Below are positions 15,718-24,558 of a DNA stretch of 64,000 bases, one piece after another (the stretch's first letter is position 1; each line of letters begins with the position of its first letter). A program made the position numbers and the translations under genes. The DNA is taken from the NCBI GenBank assembly GCA_020353515.1, contig CP070695.1, forward strand, positions 2,702,155 through 2,766,154, read 5' to 3'. The DNA is from Candidatus Heimdallarchaeota archaeon. GTDB taxonomy: Archaea > Asgardarchaeota > Heimdallarchaeia > Hodarchaeales > Hodarchaeaceae. The notes under the pieces were generated by a model. That model did no database searches. It had not been told where the DNA came from and saw only the letters and a program-made list of their open reading frames with translations.

Positions 15718-16200
15718 ATGCGTGAAACAGGATCTAAAGTTACTGCGAATAATGACAAATTTACAATATCCTTTGATAGAAAAATTAGGTTGGGTCCTTT
15801 ACACACACTTATTGAGGGGTATTTACAACTAACTAGGGATCAACAGAAACAAGTCGATTATTTATTAGAGTCCCTCTTGATGGAAAATGAAATTCATGAG
15901 GAATATTCAGAAGCAAACATTGATAGATTGGCTGTTCTTTCACTCACTGATTTGAAAACTAAAAAAGAAAGAATTCTTAACATCGTTAGGAACAGAGCTA
16001 ATCCTAATTATCTTACTGCTCGGGAGATCCAAGAATTATATCAACATTATATGAAAGAGGAAGTAGGAATCTCAACAATTCAAACAAACTTAAATCGTCT
16101 AGTAGATGCTGGATTAGTCGAACGTCAGGAAGGAGTAAATCCAATTGAGTATCGAATTAATCCTAAGAAAGCTCAAGAGATTCCAAAAGTGTTGATGTAA
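15718..16200 (+). CDS. winged-helix DNA-binding protein
   Basis: 160 aa. The N-terminal half (about 1-85) is helical without a recognised domain. The C-terminal half is a winged helix: NYLTAREIQELYQHYMKEEV, then GISTIQTNLNRLVDAGLVER as recognition helix and a short wing ending EYRINPKK. Probably a transcription factor. It belongs to a different subgroup from the two 97-98 aa regulators nearby. It is a single-gene unit with a TATA-like element close to the ATG. Confidence 0.7.
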   Translation: MRETGSKVTANNDKFTISFDRKIRLGPLHTLIEGYLQLTRDQQKQVDYLLESLLMENEIHEEYSEANIDRLAVLSLTDLKTKKERILNIVRNRANPNYLTAREIQELYQHYMKEEVGISTIQTNLNRLVDAGLVERQEGVNPIEYRINPKKAQEIPKVLM

Positions 16201-16365
16201 CAAGCATTCTCTCTCTGAACAGATTTTTTACTTATCTAGGCTTGTTTTATCTCTCCCTAATTCTTTTGGGTGGTGAGACATTTACTTTTCAGAACGTAAT
16301 TTCTAGATATTTTCGAATCTTAAATTGTTATGAGATGATAAATGATGTAGAAATGTAATTGGTGG

Positions 16366-16662
16366 ATGTTAATGTCCAATAATCAAATTCTGAAAATATC
16401 TGAAAAAAGGCAAACTTCTCCAGAATTAAAACCTGCTCCAATAAAGAAACCAGCAATAGTTCATGAGTTAGATCGTAATGTTTTGGAGATTCTAAAAAAT
16501 GAAGGTCCAATAACAAGATCAAGATTAGTAGCAATCACAGGAATAGCACGATCCACGCTATATGATAGCTTATTGCGATTAATTTTAAAAGGATATGTAG
16601 CAAGATTTTCTGAAGAACGTAGGCAAAGAGGCCGCCCAAAAATTTTTTATAAGGTAGCTTAA
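16366..16662 (+). CDS. winged-helix transcriptional regulator
   Basis: 98-aa paralogue of the regulator at 14603. A basic linker leads into one winged helix: LDRNVLEILKNEGPITRSRL, then GIARSTLYDSLLRLILKGYV as recognition helix, and RRQRGRPKIFYKVA as wing and C terminus. The start codon is TTG at 16366 in the visible frame; ATG at 16372 (MSNNQILKIS) is an equally good start. Together with its paralogue and the shared 15-mer elements it suggests a local regulatory circuit. Confidence 0.78.
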   Translation: MLMSNNQILKISEKRQTSPELKPAPIKKPAIVHELDRNVLEILKNEGPITRSRLVAITGIARSTLYDSLLRLILKGYVARFSEERRQRGRPKIFYKVA

Positions 16663-16762
16663 TCTTTTTCTTCACAAAATAACATCTAATTGCTGGTAAT
16701 TGTACTTTTTTACGAATGACTTTAGTATTCTTGATAGATTGAGCTTGAATTGAAAATAATTA

Positions 16763-16777
16763 ATCATATGGTAAGAT
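16763..16777 (+). repeat. ATCATATGGTAAGAT operator-like element, copy 3
   Basis: Exact 15-base inverse copy of 14271-14285, about 30 bases upstream of the DUF6788-like gene at 16806 and overlapping where its promoter should be. Its position suggests a repressor or activator site controlling that gene. Confidence 0.4.
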
Positions 16778-16805
16778 TTTTTTTATACTTGGAGAAAAAT
16801 CCGTT

Positions 16806-17141
16806 ATGGCCTCAGTGATAGTTAAATGGCAAAACTGTGGTAAACAAGCTTGTAGATGCAGGGAGGGGATGTTACATGGTCCTTATTTCTGGCTTGTATC
16901 GTATATTTCTAAGAAATCTGATGATAGAAGACGGGGAAAGTATTCTTGGCGATATCTAGGTAAGAATCCAATGGATGTCTGGAAAAAATTAGAAATTCTA
17001 GACGAAAGGTTTAAGGAAAAATATGATCTTCTTGATCTAAACACCAGATTAAACAAAATAGCTAAAATGAGAGAAAAAATTCCTGATGTAAAAACAACGG
17101 AACGAATTTTAACAATAGATGATGTCTTAAGAGGGAAATAA
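16806..17141 (+). CDS. DUF6788-like small protein
   Basis: 111 aa. The segment NCGKQACRCREGMLHGPYFWL, seen in two pieces as CGKQACRC and GMLHGPYFW, matches the C-G-K-x-x-C-x-C...H-G-P-Y signature of the DUF6788 group, probably a small metal-binding or nucleic-acid-binding fold often found near mobile or phage genes. The C-terminal half is charged and helical. Function is unknown. It sits directly upstream of orc1/cdc6 with an operator-like repeat in its promoter. Confidence 0.6.
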   Translation: MASVIVKWQNCGKQACRCREGMLHGPYFWLVSYISKKSDDRRRGKYSWRYLGKNPMDVWKKLEILDERFKEKYDLLDLNTRLNKIAKMREKIPDVKTTERILTIDDVLRGK

Positions 17142-17239
17142 TCATTAAATAAAAGTGTAAATAACTATTTAGAATGAGGAAGGGATTATTCGGATGAAAA
17201 ACAGCAATGTAATACCATGATAACATGTTGATTTTTATG

Positions 17240-17258
17240 ATTCGAGTGGAAATACAGG
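17240..17258 (+). other. ORB-like element in orc1/cdc6 promoter
   Basis: TTCGAGTGGAAATACAGG matches the core of the 15301 box at 16 of 18 positions, with TGGAAATACAGG identical. It lies about 40 bases before the orc1/cdc6 start, where archaeal Orc1 proteins commonly bind to autoregulate. The rest of 17142-17294 shows nothing more. Confidence 0.45.
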
Positions 17259-17294
17259 TAATGCTATTGGAACGAACTAATTTGAACATGTCAG

Positions 17295-18539
17295 GTGAGA
17301 GGCTTACTATTGAATCAATACGATAATTCCGATGTAACTTTAGATGAGATATTCGAGGGATATCTGAAATCGCCTAAATTATTTAAACGACGCGATGTTC
17401 TTGACAGTTCTTTTGTTCCTGAAAATCTCCCCCATCGTACTGAACAAATCAAACAACTAGGATATATTTTGGCATCTGTTCTTCGTGGGGCTAAGCCTAG
17501 CAATATTTTATGCTTTGGAAAAACGGGAACGGGAAAAACAGCTGTATCTAAATATGTTTTAAACATTTTAGGCAAAAAAGCACCTCAACATGGGCTTCGA
17601 ATCGAAGTTGCTTATTTGAACTGCAATACGGTTGATACAAATTATCGGGTTTTTGCGGATTTATGTAGTACACTGGGTATTGAAGTACCCTTCACAGGTC
17701 TTGCAACAGATGAAGTCTTTACTCGGTTCAAACAAGGTTTAGATCAACGAGAATCCTTATTTATTGTTGTACTTGACGAAATAGATAGTTTGATTAAAAA
17801 ATCTGGAAATGAAACTCTCTATAATTTAACCCGAATTAATTCTGATCTAAGTCGTGCGAAAGTGAGTTTGATTGGTATATCTAACGATTTGAAATTTAAA
17901 GAATATCTGGATCCACGAGTATTATCATCACTATCAGAAGAAGAGCTTGTTTTCAAACCCTATGAAGCTCCTGAAATTACTGATATATTAGTTGAGAGAG
18001 CTGAATTAGCATTCCAAAACAAAACTTTATCTGAAGGTGTTATCAATATGATAGCAGCGATAGCTGCTCAAGAACATGGGGATGCTCGTAGAGCGATTGA
18101 CCTTTTACGTGTCTCTGCTGAGATAGCTGAGAGAGAAGGGACTGAAAAAATAAATCAGGCACATGTTAAAAAGGCACAAGGGGCAATAGAGAGAAATACT
18201 TTAACTGAGGTAATTAGTACCTTACCATTACAATCAAAAATGGTAATTCTATCCATCTATGTGTTAGAGAGAATTACTGATAATACTGAAACAGTTTCTA
18301 CTGGAGATGTCTATGAAGAATATGCACGTATATGCAAAGAGCTGGGAATGGATTCCTTAACCCAAAGGCGTGTTGGTGATCTAATTAACGAATTAGATGC
18401 TTTGGGGATAATTAGTGCCCGAGTTGTATCAAGAGGTAGACATGGCCGAACAAAAGAAATACGGTTTAGTATCCCAAAATCATTATTAGAAATGACTATA
18501 AAGGAAGATAAGATGATTTCAGGAAAGATTGCGCTATAA
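17295..18539 (+). CDS. Orc1/Cdc6 replication initiator
   Basis: 414-aa archaeal initiator that binds origin boxes and helps load MCM. AAA+ motifs: FGKTGTGKTAVSKYV (Walker A) and LFIVVLDEIDSL (Walker B), sensor-like SLIGISNDLKF, then a C-terminal winged helix with LTQRRVGDLINELDALGIIS and SRGRHGRTKEIRFS. The visible frame starts at GTG 17295; TTG 17310 is an alternative, since family members usually begin close to the DEIFEGYLKSPKLFKRR segment. Upstream lies an ORB-like element, and the ORB-flanked candidate origin is 2-3 kb to the left. It converges with the DP1 gene across a T-rich gap. Confidence 0.92.
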   Translation: MRGLLLNQYDNSDVTLDEIFEGYLKSPKLFKRRDVLDSSFVPENLPHRTEQIKQLGYILASVLRGAKPSNILCFGKTGTGKTAVSKYVLNILGKKAPQHGLRIEVAYLNCNTVDTNYRVFADLCSTLGIEVPFTGLATDEVFTRFKQGLDQRESLFIVVLDEIDSLIKKSGNETLYNLTRINSDLSRAKVSLIGISNDLKFKEYLDPRVLSSLSEEELVFKPYEAPEITDILVERAELAFQNKTLSEGVINMIAAIAAQEHGDARRAIDLLRVSAEIAEREGTEKINQAHVKKAQGAIERNTLTEVISTLPLQSKMVILSIYVLERITDNTETVSTGDVYEEYARICKELGMDSLTQRRVGDLINELDALGIISARVVSRGRHGRTKEIRFSIPKSLLEMTIKEDKMISGKIAL

Positions 18540-18570
18540 TTATTATGAAATGAGCCTTTTTTTCCCTATT

Positions 18571-20190
18571 TTAAAGAATCTTAAGATCTATCATCTCTAC
18601 ATTTCCTGAGACTGCATCAAGAATTGGAATTATTCCAAGCGATGCCTTTCCTTCTAATTGGGTTTTTTTTTGGTTGTCTCGTTGGAAAGTTCCACATGTG
18701 ATTATTTTAATCCCCTTATATTCTTCGAAATATGCATGATGTAGATGTCCAGACACAATAACGTCAGGTACCTCATCTATAACTAGATAATCTCTTTTAA
18801 AAGGAGCAAGAGGATCATATGATCCATATTCAGGATAAAGATGACGATACTCTAAAAGGTGTTTTATGGCTAATGTTGGCTTTGCATTAGGTTTTTGGAA
18901 AGATTTTTGGAAAAGCTCATAATTCCCTTGTCCGTGAAATATTAACAACTTCATTTTTTCTAGGGATAACCGGAGAGGATTGCCATGACTCGTTAAATTC
19001 GGAATTGTTAAAAGAGCTTGGCTAATCTGTCTATCAATCGCTGGTTGAGGAAGAGCTGCCTGTGTTGCGTCATGTTCTCCTGGAATAATTAAAATTTGGA
19101 TATGAGATGGAATTTCCATTAATGCTTTTGCTAAGCCTTGGTATTGAGCTTGAAGTGAATATGAGGATATTTGTTCTTTTTGGTCTGAAAATCGTCCTAC
19201 TCCATCCACAAGGTCTCCAACAATAATTATTGTCTTAATTTCTTTAGCAATATTTTTATAAATCGGATCCAGATCCTGTAAAGTTAAAAACTTGATTAAT
19301 TTTGCGAAAACACTACGTGAAAAGTATTTTGATCCAAAATGTAGATCAGCTATGAATAAAAGTTTATGTGGATTTTTAATAGGGTTAAATTGGGTAGGTG
19401 AAAATCCTGGTCTGATAATGTCTCTTCCCCAAAAAGCAGTAATATCCCCCCCTCTAAAATTTTTTGGCAAAATCCCTGATATTCCTATAACAGTATCTCG
19501 GATGATATCTCGATATTCAGGGAAACTTGGACTATCTTGGACCATCACACAATTAGTAATTATTCCACTTTTAGGATCCTCTAATTGAATAACAAACTTA
19601 TTGGTATGCAGTACCCTGGTATCTTGAACCATCCCAATGAGGATTCCACTTTTATCTTTAGGAATTTCTTCTTCTCGCATTTCACTATCTAAAATCGCAT
19701 CAGAATCGTCAAAATTCTCCATAAAAATGCTTGAAAGCTGTTCAAAGCGATTTTGAAATAATTGTCGAAAAGCTGAGAAATCTGGTTTAGCAGAAGCTTT
19801 TTCTGGAATGTCTAGTTTTACAGTTATTTGCGAAGAAGGGTGAGGAACAGTCTGAGTAAAGTCTTGTTCTATCTGAAGTTCGTCAGATTGCACTAATGAT
19901 TTATTTGTCTCTTCTTTAACCGCTCTATCAGTCTTCTCAATGGATAGCTTGGTAGATTTGCCTATTTTTACCGCATTATTCCCATTCACAGATTGAATAG
20001 ACGAATCAAGAGGCTCTAGATATTTTTCTATTAATGGTAGATTTAATACAGGAATATTTGGAGGGATTTTCATAATTTTTTCTCTGAGAGTCTTTTCAGA
20101 GATTTCTTTCTGTAGAATATGATCTAGAGCATCAGCTGCAATATTGAAATTGTACTCTAAGAAAATTCTGATTAACTTCGTTCTGTCCAA
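18571..20190 (-). CDS. DNA polymerase D small subunit (DP1)
   Basis: 539 aa. DP1 pairs with the DP2 catalytic subunit of the archaeal replicative polymerase PolD and carries its Mre11-like 3'-5' exonuclease. The region after a low-complexity linker has an OB-like segment, then calcineurin-like motifs: FIADLHFGS, IIVGDLVDGVG, IIPGEHDATQAALPQPA, LIFHGQGN and VIVSGHLHHAY. Glu replaces the usual Asn in the GNHD motif, a metal-ligand position, which could alter proofreading. The N-terminal residues 1-60 resemble the DP1 helical N domain. It converges with orc1/cdc6, linking initiation and elongation genes. Confidence 0.92.
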   Translation of the reverse strand: MDRTKLIRIFLEYNFNIAADALDHILQKEISEKTLREKIMKIPPNIPVLNLPLIEKYLEPLDSSIQSVNGNNAVKIGKSTKLSIEKTDRAVKEETNKSLVQSDELQIEQDFTQTVPHPSSQITVKLDIPEKASAKPDFSAFRQLFQNRFEQLSSIFMENFDDSDAILDSEMREEEIPKDKSGILIGMVQDTRVLHTNKFVIQLEDPKSGIITNCVMVQDSPSFPEYRDIIRDTVIGISGILPKNFRGGDITAFWGRDIIRPGFSPTQFNPIKNPHKLLFIADLHFGSKYFSRSVFAKLIKFLTLQDLDPIYKNIAKEIKTIIIVGDLVDGVGRFSDQKEQISSYSLQAQYQGLAKALMEIPSHIQILIIPGEHDATQAALPQPAIDRQISQALLTIPNLTSHGNPLRLSLEKMKLLIFHGQGNYELFQKSFQKPNAKPTLAIKHLLEYRHLYPEYGSYDPLAPFKRDYLVIDEVPDVIVSGHLHHAYFEEYKGIKIITCGTFQRDNQKKTQLEGKASLGIIPILDAVSGNVEMIDLKIL

Positions 20191-20360
20191 GCTAAAATAA
20201 ACCCCAAGAATGATTGATTAAGAGATAGATGAGGTGTTGAATTGAATTCAACGAAGTTGTCATTTCATACTATTCATTTAATGTCAGAATTGTTTTCACT
20301 AAAAAAGCTAACTTCAAAAATCCTTGATAAGATTCCCCTTTTTATGGGGAAAAGATCTTT

Positions 20361-20402
20361 AAAAAAGAGTTCCATGTCAGAGAGTTTCATTACTTCTCTG
20401 AC
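20361..20402 (-). terminator. hairpin plus T-run after STT3
   Basis: Reading leftward from the STT3 stop, GTCAGAGA pairs with TCTCTGAC (20376-20402, eight pairs, 11-base loop), followed after ten bases by a run of six T on the minus strand (20361-20366). A second hairpin, TTCCCC/GGGGAA, lies at 20333-20351. Together these are a plausible transcription stop for the STT3 gene. Confidence 0.4.
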
Positions 20403-20417
20403 CGAGATTTTTTAGAA

Positions 20418-22601
20418 TTATGGAGTAATGGCTGCGGGGGGGATAATATCCCATCTGATTCGCCAGATATATATCCATTTATGTGCTGTCCGATAAGCAA
20501 GCTCATAGTATTGCGAATATTCTGCATATTCTTCTGAGAATCCTTTTGTTGCAGGAGCATTTTCTGTTATAGGGGCATATGATTTGATACGCTCAAATGT
20601 TTCACTTGAAACTCCTTCTTCATCGGAGGCTCCACCACCTGTGAATAAAGACCAAAATACAGAGTCATAAAATTGGTCGATATATCCCTGGATATACTGT
20701 TGTCGTGAATCATACTTAAGGTAGTCATCTTGATCTATTTTGACGATATTACCGTTGGCCATTCCAATTCTGATAAACCAAGGAACTTTCCCCAAGTCAG
20801 AATCTAATTGCCACCACCCGTCGGAGACTAAAAGGACGAGATAGGTGACATCGTAGATTTTCGAGATTTTTAATGAGTCTCTAGGATTAAGTACTAACAT
20901 ACATCCAATATTACCTATTTTTGTTTTATTAATCGTCGCATTATCTACCAAAATGGTTGTATTTGAATTCCCACTAATCCAATATCCGTAATCCCACCAA
21001 GAGGCAACAACATCATTTGGCCCTGTATTATAATCTAACCAACTGATGGCTTCTTGCCAGTCATATCCTAGAATAACCTGTTGTCCTGTATAAACTGGAG
21101 TGGAGATAGACGGTGCTTGTGTTGACTTGGCCGCTTGGTCACTAGCGTTAACAAGAGCGAACATTGCAATGATCCCTATAAATACAAACGCTATCGCAGT
21201 TTGCTCATTTGATAATGGTTGGATGAAGCGAGTTTTTCTACGACTTAATGCGAAGCGTTCTTGAAAAGCAAGTACAAAAGGTAGAAGGGTCTGGTCAATA
21301 GCTTGTGCTGCTAGTAATGAAACTGCTGGAGCTAATATCAAAGCTAATCTTACCATAGAGCCCGCAAAATATATTGCTGTAAATCCAAATAATAATAGGA
21401 GGAAATTCCTTTCAGTTGGTTTTAGATAGAGAAAATAAATACTCAGTGGTAAAAGAAAAATCAAAACTCCTGTGTTTCTGAAAAATGTCGACCATGTTAC
21501 TATTTGATGTTCACTAACTGATTTCAAGATTGGTGTTGTATCACGATATATTGGTAGAAGCACGGTAATAAATTTTGATGCCATATTTCCTAGGACACCG
21601 GTTGTAAATAAGACAATAACTCCTATGATTGCTGCTACTGCAATAAAAGGAATAAGTGTTCTAAAACGTGCACGAATTTTACTTGTGCTATAAAATGAGT
21701 CGACATAACGATAAATCTCTGCTAGGGCTACTAGTCCAAGAACACCTAGAGTTGACAAACTATCCGTATTCAGGAGAGATTTAGCACCATTTTTTGGGAT
21801 TAATATCATAATAAAGAATCCTAGAAGAATTGATCCTCCGTATGAAAGGAATAATCTATCTGAATGTTTTCTAAGTAGTAACATAACAAATGCATGAAGT
21901 GCTAATAAGTTGAAGACATAAGTTGCGGCACCCCATGATGCTGATAGGATACCTAAGCATATACCCGCAAGCATCGTTGAACTAAGGGATCCTGTTCGAA
22001 GAGATCGTGCATAAAAATACAAAGTAAGTATAAGGAAAAGGATTCCTAGTGATTCATGATCAAAAAAGCCTACTACGGTTCGTTGTAGATGTCCAGGCGA
22101 AATTGCCAGAAATAAAGCTGCAAGAATGCCAATTTTTTTGTTTCCTAGTTCTTTTCCTAAAAAATACATTGCTACACAGGTTAGGGCTCCCATCAGAGCA
22201 GGTTGATAATAACAGATTACCATTAATGAAATATCAAGTCCCAAAAAACTGGTTAGTTGATGTATTAGGACTGCAGAAAGGGGCGTACCAATGTATTGGT
22301 TTTTTCCCCAGAAACGGCCTTCAGGGTACCAAGTTTGGGGATCTACCCAGCTAAGAAATGCTGCTAGACCATTTTCTTCTATGTACATTGCAGCACGTAG
22401 TTGTGAGTATGGATCGTTTGCAGTAAGAATAATTTCATATGCTGGTTCATGAAGAACCGCAAAAATTCTAACAAGATAAGCTAAAATGAAAATTAATACG
22501 AGTGAGGTATATAGAAGTACCATTTCTTTATTAATTGATGTAACAGCTGTATTATAGCGATTTCTGAGGTCGTTTATGATTCTATCGATGAAAACAGGCA
22601 T
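20418..22601 (-). CDS. aglB: oligosaccharyltransferase STT3/AglB
   Basis: 727-aa integral membrane enzyme that moves the lipid-linked glycan onto Asn of N-X-S/T sequons at the outer face of the membrane. About a dozen membrane segments fill residues 25-490. The first external loop has TANDPYSQLRAA (acidic metal site), followed by VVGFFDHESLG. The soluble C-terminal region begins with SWWDYGYWISGNSNT, containing the WWDYG acceptor-binding motif. Length is shorter than many archaeal AglB but complete. OST48-like and ribophorin I-like genes at 54 and 60 kb may encode accessory subunits. It is divergent from the FkbH/ACP operon. Confidence 0.95.
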   Translation of the reverse strand: MPVFIDRIINDLRNRYNTAVTSINKEMVLLYTSLVLIFILAYLVRIFAVLHEPAYEIILTANDPYSQLRAAMYIEENGLAAFLSWVDPQTWYPEGRFWGKNQYIGTPLSAVLIHQLTSFLGLDISLMVICYYQPALMGALTCVAMYFLGKELGNKKIGILAALFLAISPGHLQRTVVGFFDHESLGILFLILTLYFYARSLRTGSLSSTMLAGICLGILSASWGAATYVFNLLALHAFVMLLLRKHSDRLFLSYGGSILLGFFIMILIPKNGAKSLLNTDSLSTLGVLGLVALAEIYRYVDSFYSTSKIRARFRTLIPFIAVAAIIGVIVLFTTGVLGNMASKFITVLLPIYRDTTPILKSVSEHQIVTWSTFFRNTGVLIFLLPLSIYFLYLKPTERNFLLLLFGFTAIYFAGSMVRLALILAPAVSLLAAQAIDQTLLPFVLAFQERFALSRRKTRFIQPLSNEQTAIAFVFIGIIAMFALVNASDQAAKSTQAPSISTPVYTGQQVILGYDWQEAISWLDYNTGPNDVVASWWDYGYWISGNSNTTILVDNATINKTKIGNIGCMLVLNPRDSLKISKIYDVTYLVLLVSDGWWQLDSDLGKVPWFIRIGMANGNIVKIDQDDYLKYDSRQQYIQGYIDQFYDSVFWSLFTGGGASDEEGVSSETFERIKSYAPITENAPATKGFSEEYAEYSQYYELAYRTAHKWIYIWRIRWDIIPPAAITP

Positions 22602-22771
22602 TTATCTTGTTCACCTTGGAAAATCTATAGTAGGTTGTTAAATTTCTAGTAGAAAAATGGTCGTTAATATTAAGATGGCTTGCTTGCGTCGCAAACGGCA
22701 CTCTTTTACAAGATTTTATTTGTTTAATGTAATACAATTATTTGATAGTTTAATGTTATCACCAACAATAA

Positions 22772-23119
22772 ATGGTGTCAACGATGACAAAACAACCCAT
22801 GGATGTTGATTTAGAGTTATTTGAGCTAATGTTTCCAGGAAAACTTGTCGGTAAAGCGGTTATTGATGCAAATGCCCGTATGATTGGCGTTATTCGTAAT
22901 GTTAGAATTCAAATTCCTTCTCCAACTATTAGTTTGACTATAAAAGGTCTTGATACAGAATTTACAGTGAAATCCGAAAATATTCAAGCAGTTGGTAATG
23001 TAGTACAATTGAATGTTACAATAAAACATTCAGAACCTATTGAAATCAATGATATCATTAAGTTGAGAACAGAAATACAGGAAGAGTTAATTCATTTTTT
23101 TTCCCTTCTAAAATCTTAG
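22772..23119 (+). CDS. PRC-barrel domain protein
   Basis: 115 aa with one PRC-barrel-type domain: GKLVGKAVIDANARMIGVIR, then beta-rich ISLTIKG and EFTVKSENIQAVGNVVQLN, followed by a C-terminal helix. Such domains occur alone in archaea as small RNA- or protein-binding modules and in CdvA of the cell-division machinery; the short helix here argues against full CdvA. Two ATGs are possible (22772 and 22784). It leads the plus-strand run of deacetylase, acpS, fkbH and acp with a 64-base gap, so co-transcription is uncertain. Confidence 0.65.
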   Translation: MVSTMTKQPMDVDLELFELMFPGKLVGKAVIDANARMIGVIRNVRIQIPSPTISLTIKGLDTEFTVKSENIQAVGNVVQLNVTIKHSEPIEINDIIKLRTEIQEELIHFFSLLKS

Positions 23120-23183
23120 AGAGAACTCGGATACTTTCTAGAATTCCTCTTAAGCAATTCAATAAGTAGTAATTGGGAAACAT

Positions 23184-24047
23184 ATGGTAAATTTAAATCG
23201 TTTGACATCCTGGACAAGACATTTACGGACTAGACGTGGTAATAGAATTTTCTTACAAGCTGTTAAAATGTTTAAATTCCATATGACACCATTTTCCATA
23301 TTATTACAGAGAATTTGTGAAGTTCTTGAGGAATACGATTCCAAATTTACATTTCCTCTTACAGCATCAACAGCTCAATCTAATCCTATACTAGTCAAAT
23401 GGTTGAAATCATCTCACCATGAAATTGCTATTCATGGATATAAACATGTGCGATATCCTTTTCTTTCTACTAAACACCAATTCTTAGAAATCAAAAAATC
23501 TATCCAAGTTTTTAAGGAATTAAGAATTCCCTTCCAAGGTTTTAGAGCACCATATAACCTATATTCAGAGACGACCAAGGAATTAATAAACAAATTTGGT
23601 TTTAAATGGGATGCAGGAATAGGTTTTCATCGTGATTATAGGAATGGGCACAAATTCTTTAAGATTCGGTTAAAGGATGGAAAAGAATCATCCTACACTT
23701 GTATTCCTTTATGTGAATGGTCTGATGACCGTATGATTGATAATTATAACCTCTCATCAGAAAAAATGGCGAAAATACTGATTTACCATTTAGAAAAAGC
23801 TAGAAAGGTTAATGGACTTATTATGTATGATCTTCATCCAATAAGAATTGGACAAAATCAATATATTCAAAGTTTGAGAAGGTTACTCATTCATGCAAAC
23901 AAGATTGATGCTTGGATTCCAACAATTTCAGAGGCAATAAACTACTGGTCTAAGCATCATCAGTGGAAAGACTCTGCTCCTGTCTGCTGTCTACTAACAG
24001 GAGATATTGATAATTTCACATTTTTTGATTACATAAGAAGAATTTAA
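23184..24047 (+). CDS. polysaccharide deacetylase-like protein
   Basis: 287 aa with a NodB-type (CE4) fold. Visible motifs are FTFPLTASTA (position of motif 1, but without the usual Asp-Asp pair), the metal-binding HGYKHVRY (His-x3-His, motif 2) and GFRAPYNLYS (motif 3), then a later YDLHPIRIG resembling motif 5. No signal peptide is evident, so a cytosolic or membrane-surface sugar N-deacetylase is more likely than a secreted enzyme. The missing first-motif Asp makes catalysis uncertain. Its stop is 19 bases before acpS, suggesting an operon. Confidence 0.75.
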   Translation: MVNLNRLTSWTRHLRTRRGNRIFLQAVKMFKFHMTPFSILLQRICEVLEEYDSKFTFPLTASTAQSNPILVKWLKSSHHEIAIHGYKHVRYPFLSTKHQFLEIKKSIQVFKELRIPFQGFRAPYNLYSETTKELINKFGFKWDAGIGFHRDYRNGHKFFKIRLKDGKESSYTCIPLCEWSDDRMIDNYNLSSEKMAKILIYHLEKARKVNGLIMYDLHPIRIGQNQYIQSLRRLLIHANKIDAWIPTISEAINYWSKHHQWKDSAPVCCLLTGDIDNFTFFDYIRRI

Positions 24048-24066
24048 GTTAAATGACTGGTTTAAG

Positions 24067-24558
24067 ATGTCACATTGGTCTATAGGAATAGATATAACAG
24101 ACATAAAACGTTTTAGGGAGTACCCACTGTCAAGACATTCACGTTTCTATGACCGAGTATTTAATGAATATGAATTCAGATATTGTACTGATCATTCTGA
24201 CCCTTATCCCCATTTTGCTGGAATTTTTGCAGCAAAAGAAGCAGTATTCAAAGCAGTGGGAAAATTTTTCCCCCTTTCTTTATTTCAAATTTCCATTCAT
24301 CATGATGAAAAAGGAAGACCCACTGTTTGGCTAGAAAAAAATGATAAAATCCCTCAATTGGAAAATAAATCACAAAAAAACTTTGAGAATCTTGTTGTTC
24401 AAGTCAGTATCACACACTCCAGTGCCCTAGCTATGGCTTGGGCATTGGCATTCTTAAAAACTTCTCAAAATGACACACTAGAGGGATTAGATCGATTGAA
24501 AGGTGAATTACAGAGAGAGATTTGTAATGAGTTCGTCGAACATCGATGTACTTCGTAA
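24067..24558 (+). CDS. acpS: holo-[acyl carrier protein] synthase
   Basis: 163-aa AcpS-type phosphopantetheinyl transferase, which moves 4'-phosphopantetheine from CoA to a carrier-protein serine. The N-terminal GIDITDIKRF supplies the metal-binding Asp, FAAKEAVFKAVGK is the signature Glu-Lys helix, and VQVSITHSSALAMA is the conserved C-terminal strand. AcpS is unusual in archaea, which mostly lack fatty-acid ACPs. The substrate is presumably the ACP three genes on. The next gene overlaps this one by 32 bases. Confidence 0.9.
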   Translation: MSHWSIGIDITDIKRFREYPLSRHSRFYDRVFNEYEFRYCTDHSDPYPHFAGIFAAKEAVFKAVGKFFPLSLFQISIHHDEKGRPTVWLEKNDKIPQLENKSQKNFENLVVQVSITHSSALAMAWALAFLKTSQNDTLEGLDRLKGELQREICNEFVEHRCTS

